Source: Vagococcus sp. CY52-2 (GTDB taxonomy: Bacteria; Bacillota; Bacilli; Lactobacillales; Vagococcaceae). Taken from it: a stretch of DNA of 64,000 nucleotides. Position numbers and translations under genes: made by a program. Under the pieces are notes generated by a model, which was given only the letters and a program-made list of their open reading frames with translations, ran no database searches and was not told the origin of the DNA. The stretch is from assembly GCF_022655055.1 (NCBI RefSeq), contig NZ_CP093384.1, positions 1,736,001 to 1,800,000 of the forward strand, written 5' to 3'. Below are positions 61,170 through 64,000 of this stretch, one piece after another (position 1 is the stretch's first letter; each line of letters starts with the position of its first letter).

Positions 61170-61570
61170 AACATTTGTTGGAATGGAATTTCCATTTAGC
61201 GAAAAAACAGCTTATATTAAAGGAACTTTTGAAGCTAAACTTGGTTTTGATGGCAGTCATGTAACCATTAATAAGGCAAGTAATTCTTCAAATACTTATA
61301 ATATTTCTATTCCATAATTTATTGTTGTTGGTATTAGCAATCCAAAGTTTGAGGTGGTTAAATAGCAAAGGCGAGTTTTTGAGTTTTATTACTGAAGACA
61401 TCGACACTAATGAGTTAGCAAACAACGCGATGAGTGATAAAACATTAATTAAATATATTGATACAAATCGCGATTGGTTACAAGAACAAGCAACTGATTA
61501 TTATCAAAAAATACTAACTAGTATCGACCCCGAAGCATCCCTGTCTATGACCTTTTCTAATAAAAAATAA
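61170..61570 (+). pseudogene. C-terminal remnant of a DUF4230-like protein
   Basis: The plus strand encodes VGMEFPFSEKTAYIKGTFEA and KLGFDGSHVTINKASNSSNT, a TAA at 61315-61317 where the sequence context suggests Gln (IP-Q-FIVVG), then FIVVGISNPKFEVVK. After a small deletion it continues NSKGEFLSFITEDIDTNELA to the end. It resembles the C-terminal part of DUF4230 proteins. The N-terminal half with its membrane anchor is missing. It abuts the lysC fragment, so the same rearrangement may have removed both. Confidence 0.6.
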
Positions 61571-61606
61571 AAGAGCGCCACCTTTATTTGGGTGACACTC
61601 TTTTAT
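61568..61606. terminator. Bidirectional terminator
   Basis: ATAAAAGAG and CTCTTTTAT, with inner CACC/GGTG, form a stem with a small internal mismatch. It serves the DUF4230 remnant and the LPXTG gene. Confidence 0.8.
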
Positions 61607-61610
61607 ATTG

Positions 61611-62360
61611 CTATAATTTTCTTTTAATCAATACACTTACTAAGAACAATGAAGCAACTAAACTTAATTGTAGCCCAACACTAGATTTTTTTTCACCTGT
61701 TTTAGGTAAACTAGCTAATTGTTTATCACTAGAATTAGGTATTTTAGCTACTGTTTCTGTTTTTTTATCATTTTCTGTTGTACTCGTTTCTGTTATATTC
61801 GTTTCTGTTGTACTTGTGGCTTTTGTTGATATTTTATCTACTGCTTTTTCAATCTCAGCCCATATATCATCTAATGCATCAATCGTTTTACAACTATCAA
61901 CTTTTGCAACAAATTCATCCGCTTGTTTCTGTGTTAATCGACCAGCTTGAACTAATAGCTCTATTTGATGTTTTGTATTATATACTTTTTCATCAAATGA
62001 TGATTGATACAAATCTTTATTTTGTTTTACTAAATCATTTGCATCTGAATAAACAAGTGTAGCCTCTTCTACTGTGTTAACTTTCTCTAAACGTGAAATC
62101 AATCCTTCATATTGAAATTGAGAGAGCTTCCCCTCATTTACCATGTCATTCATTAATAAAAAAATATCCGATTTCGTAATCGCTAATGCATCCGGAATGG
62201 ATTCATCTGTTGTTGTTTCTGTCGTATCATTTACTTCGGAACTTATTACTTTACTCGATGAATTATCTGTACTTGATGTAGAGGTTGATTCAGATGCATA
62301 ACCCATTTGTCCTACCAACAAACTAGCCATAATCACTGTACCTAATACTAACTTTTTCAT
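61611..62360 (-). CDS. LPXTG-anchored surface protein with two short helical repeats
   Basis: The 249-residue protein has a signal peptide (MKKLVLGTVIMASLLVG...YAS), a Ser/Thr-rich linker, and two related helical segments. One is NEGKLSQFQYEGLISRLEKV (then NTVEEA) and the other is QAGRLTQKQADEFVAKVDSC (then KTIDAL). A second Thr-rich linker and a sortase motif LPKTG with hydrophobic span and RKL tail follow. The repeats recall GA (albumin-binding) modules, but this is a loose resemblance. It starts at 62360 behind GGAGGGG. Confidence 0.85.
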   Translation of the reverse strand: MKKLVLGTVIMASLLVGQMGYASESTSTSSTDNSSSKVISSEVNDTTETTTDESIPDALAITKSDIFLLMNDMVNEGKLSQFQYEGLISRLEKVNTVEEATLVYSDANDLVKQNKDLYQSSFDEKVYNTKHQIELLVQAGRLTQKQADEFVAKVDSCKTIDALDDIWAEIEKAVDKISTKATSTTETNITETSTTENDKKTETVAKIPNSSDKQLASLPKTGEKKSSVGLQLSLVASLFLVSVLIKRKL

Positions 62361-62384
62361 ATGATCCCCTCCTATAAAACAAGA

Positions 62385-62423
62385 TGTTACAACACCATTA
62401 CTCTTTGTAATATAATTGTAACA
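62385..62423 (-). promoter_or_regulatory. Nested hairpin in the leader of the surface-protein gene
   Basis: TGTTACAA pairs with TTGTAACA, and inside it ATTAC pairs with GTAAT. The structure ends about 10 bases before the ribosome binding site. It may stabilise the mRNA or be an operator; TATAAT lies about 15 bases upstream of it. Confidence 0.45.
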
Positions 62424-62468
62424 TTTATTCATTATACAGACAATAATAAACATTCTTTTGAAAAATAG

Positions 62469-63290
62469 TTAATCAATTAAAATATCTTGTGCAGGTATTG
62501 CCCAATGATTTGTTGGCCCATGACCATGACCAACAAAAATTTCTTGTTCAATCGCTCCTTGAATGAAACTTTTGGCAATATGTATAGCTTCTTTAACCGA
62601 CTTGCCCTTTGCTATTTCTGCTGCAATACACGATGAGAACGTATCACCTGTCCCATGTGTTTTGATTGTTTCAACGCGTTTTGAACTCATCCAAAATGTC
62701 TCGCCATTTTCAAGTAAGACAAAATCTTTCGCCAAAATATCGGATGAATGACCTCCTTTTATCACCACATTTTTGACACCCATTTCTTGTAAAACGTGTG
62801 CTGCTTGAATCATATCTTCGCTTGTTTTTATCTCTTGCTGAATTAATTTTTCTGCTTCTGGAATATTTGGGGTTAACACCGTTGCTAGTGGAAGTAATTC
62901 TTCTTTAATGCAATCTACCGCTTCTTTTTGTAATAGCGAATGCCCTCCTTTAGCAATCATCACAGGATCTACAATCAGTGGGCCAAAATCCACTTCTTTT
63001 AGTTTTTGAACAACGATTTGAACATGTTCTTTATCGGCAAGCATCCCTGTTTTACATGCTCGAATATGAAAATCAGCTGATAGAGAATCAAATTGTTCTG
63101 CAACAAAGTCACATGGTATCGGTAAGCTACTTTGTACACCTAATGTGTTTTGTGCAGTCAAGGCAACAACAATACTCATACCAAAAACATCTCTTGCTTG
63201 AAACGTTTTTAAGTCGGCTTGAATGCCTGCGCCACCACCTGAATCACTTCCGGCAATGGTTACTACTTGTGGGGTTTGGTTAACGGGCAT
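62469..63290 (-). CDS. thiD: HMP / HMP-phosphate kinase
   Basis: The 273-residue ribokinase-family enzyme has [34 protein letters not shown] and [20 protein letters not shown]. It phosphorylates hydroxymethylpyrimidine twice in thiamine synthesis or salvage. It overlaps the end of thiE by 11 bases, with AAAGGAG inside thiE. Confidence 0.96.
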   Translation of the reverse strand: MPVNQTPQVVTIAGSDSGGGAGIQADLKTFQARDVFGMSIVVALTAQNTLGVQSSLPIPCDFVAEQFDSLSADFHIRACKTGMLADKEHVQIVVQKLKEVDFGPLIVDPVMIAKGGHSLLQKEAVDCIKEELLPLATVLTPNIPEAEKLIQQEIKTSEDMIQAAHVLQEMGVKNVVIKGGHSSDILAKDFVLLENGETFWMSSKRVETIKTHGTGDTFSSCIAAEIAKGKSVKEAIHIAKSFIQGAIEQEIFVGHGHGPTNHWAIPAQDILID

Positions 63291-63930
63291 AATGATTTTT
63301 CTCCTTTATATCGACAATTTGTTGCTTTAATGCTTGCGTTTTTTTCGCTATATCATCAGCTTGCATAATCTCACTCACAATCGCAACACCTGAAATATCT
63401 GTGTCACGTAATGCCGCCATATTTTCTTCTTTAATCCCGCCAATCGCGACAACTGGTAATTGTGCTGCGTGAATGATATCTTGCAAAACTGATATACCCG
63501 TTGTTGGAGCATTTTCTTTCGTCGTTGTTGGAAACATGGCCCCGACACCTAAATGGTCTGCTCCTTGTTCTTTGGCCTCAAGTGCTCGCTCAACGGTTTT
63601 AGCTGAGACACCTAACCATTTATCAGGTCCAATCAAACGACGTGTCATGTCCACCGGCAACTCATCATCCCCAATGTGCACGCCTGCTGCATCAACTGCC
63701 AAACACACATCGACTTGGTCATTGATAATAAGAGGTATGCCATATTTATCCGTGATACCTTTAATTGCTAATGCTTTTTGATAAAATTCTCGTGTGCTAG
63801 CTTTTTTTTCTCTTAATTGGACAAGTGTCACACCATTTTTACATGCTTCCTCTACTCTTGTAAAAAAGACGTCATCAGATAACCCATCTGAATTTGTCAC
63901 TAAATACAACGTTAATGCCTCATCAATCAT
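63280..63930 (-). CDS. thiE: Thiamine-phosphate synthase
   Basis: The 216-residue TIM-barrel enzyme has [56 protein letters not shown] and [20 protein letters not shown]. It joins HMP-PP and thiazole phosphate. The ATG at 63930 follows AAAGGAGA with six-base spacing and overlaps the stop of the gene upstream (ATGA). Confidence 0.96.
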   Translation of the reverse strand: MIDEALTLYLVTNSDGLSDDVFFTRVEEACKNGVTLVQLREKKASTREFYQKALAIKGITDKYGIPLIINDQVDVCLAVDAAGVHIGDDELPVDMTRRLIGPDKWLGVSAKTVERALEAKEQGADHLGVGAMFPTTTKENAPTTGISVLQDIIHAAQLPVVAIGGIKEENMAALRDTDISGVAIVSEIMQADDIAKKTQALKQQIVDIKEKNHYAR

Positions 63931-64000
63931 AACCAATCTCCTTTTATCCCGTTTTGCCATGACTCATTTTGTTTTAATAATGATAATTGATTCAGTGTTT
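63927..64000 (-). CDS. 3' end of a gene upstream of thiE, possibly thiM
   Basis: Only the last 24 codons are visible, [20 protein letters not shown] and DWL before TGA. The stop overlaps the thiE start, so it belongs to the same operon. A hydroxyethylthiazole kinase (thiM) is the usual neighbour, but the visible tail is too short to prove it. Confidence 0.4.
   Translation of the reverse strand, partial: TLNQLSLLKQNESWQNGIKGDWL

Noticed and set aside
61100-61170. Lysine riboswitch upstream of the lysC fragment
   Set aside because: Only about 70 bases separate lysC from the DUF4230 remnant, and no lysine-box motifs are visible there.

Overview
The window is AT-rich, tightly packed bacterial chromosome from a low-GC Gram-positive of the order Lactobacillales. 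The gene content (gltX-cysS-mrnC-rlmB-yacP block, an EfrAB-like exporter pair, rpoY-rnjA, Rex, an LPXTG protein, a PRD-regulated sorbitol PTS, and strong AGGAGG-type ribosome binding sites with frequent TTG/GTG starts) fits the Enterococcaceae, and Vagococcus or a close relative is my best guess. That placement is inference from gene content; no rRNA gene is present to confirm it. I see no insertion sequence, prophage or CRISPR array.

Layout. 1-5659 (minus strand) is a sorbitol operon: srlD-gutR-gutM-srlA-srlE-srlB followed by a fructose-6-phosphate-aldolase-like gene that runs off the left edge. 5660-8150 is a graveyard: remnants of a DapA-family aldolase, nanE, an acetyl-esterase gene with two stop codons and a lost catalytic serine, and a LysR regulator, apparently a dead sialic-acid locus. 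8265-11018 is a ferrous-iron operon (feoA-feoB-small Cys-rich protein) with a Fur-like box. 11217-15521 is a beta-glucoside operon (licT, PTS EIIBCA, 6-phospho-beta-glucosidase) with a textbook RAT antiterminator site. Then come tRNA-Arg(CCT), an orphan PTS EIIB, a DEAD-box helicase, an oxidoreductase and a heterodimeric ABC exporter.

22325-24426 (plus) carries a structured leader, rpoY and rnjA. 24479-34865 (minus) is mostly housekeeping: GNAT, UPF0316, cold-shock protein, radC, HAD phosphatase, folC, valS (with a T-box), tpx, rex, a broken Mga-like regulator, a tyrosine phosphatase and veg. 35002-46999 contains the conserved translation and repair block (dut, radA, PIN/TRAM, gltX, T-box, cysS, mrnC, rlmB, yacP), separated from an H-type sigma factor by a drug-efflux cassette (MerR, MFS, DUF4811, small membrane protein). 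The MerR and MFS genes face each other across mirror-image promoters. 47088-55482 holds kup, proBA-yfhO, a lipoprotein and a lone prepilin peptidase. 55479-57954 is a NitT/TauT-type ABC importer. 58029-61099 has an acetyltransferase, patA, and a collapsed lysine locus in which the start of an aspartokinase is joined to the last two thirds of lysA. The right end has an LPXTG surface protein, thiD, thiE and the 3' end of another gene.

Functionally the window shows a fermentative sugar-PTS lifestyle with redox (Rex), iron and amino-acid-tRNA sensing, plus clear genome reduction: sialic-acid use and lysine/DAP synthesis have been lost by visible deletions, nonsense mutations and frameshifts. The observations most worth checking are the structured RNA in front of rpoY-rnjA, the symmetric MerR/MFS promoter pair, the sigma factor with a shortened region 4, and the lysC-lysA deletion joint.
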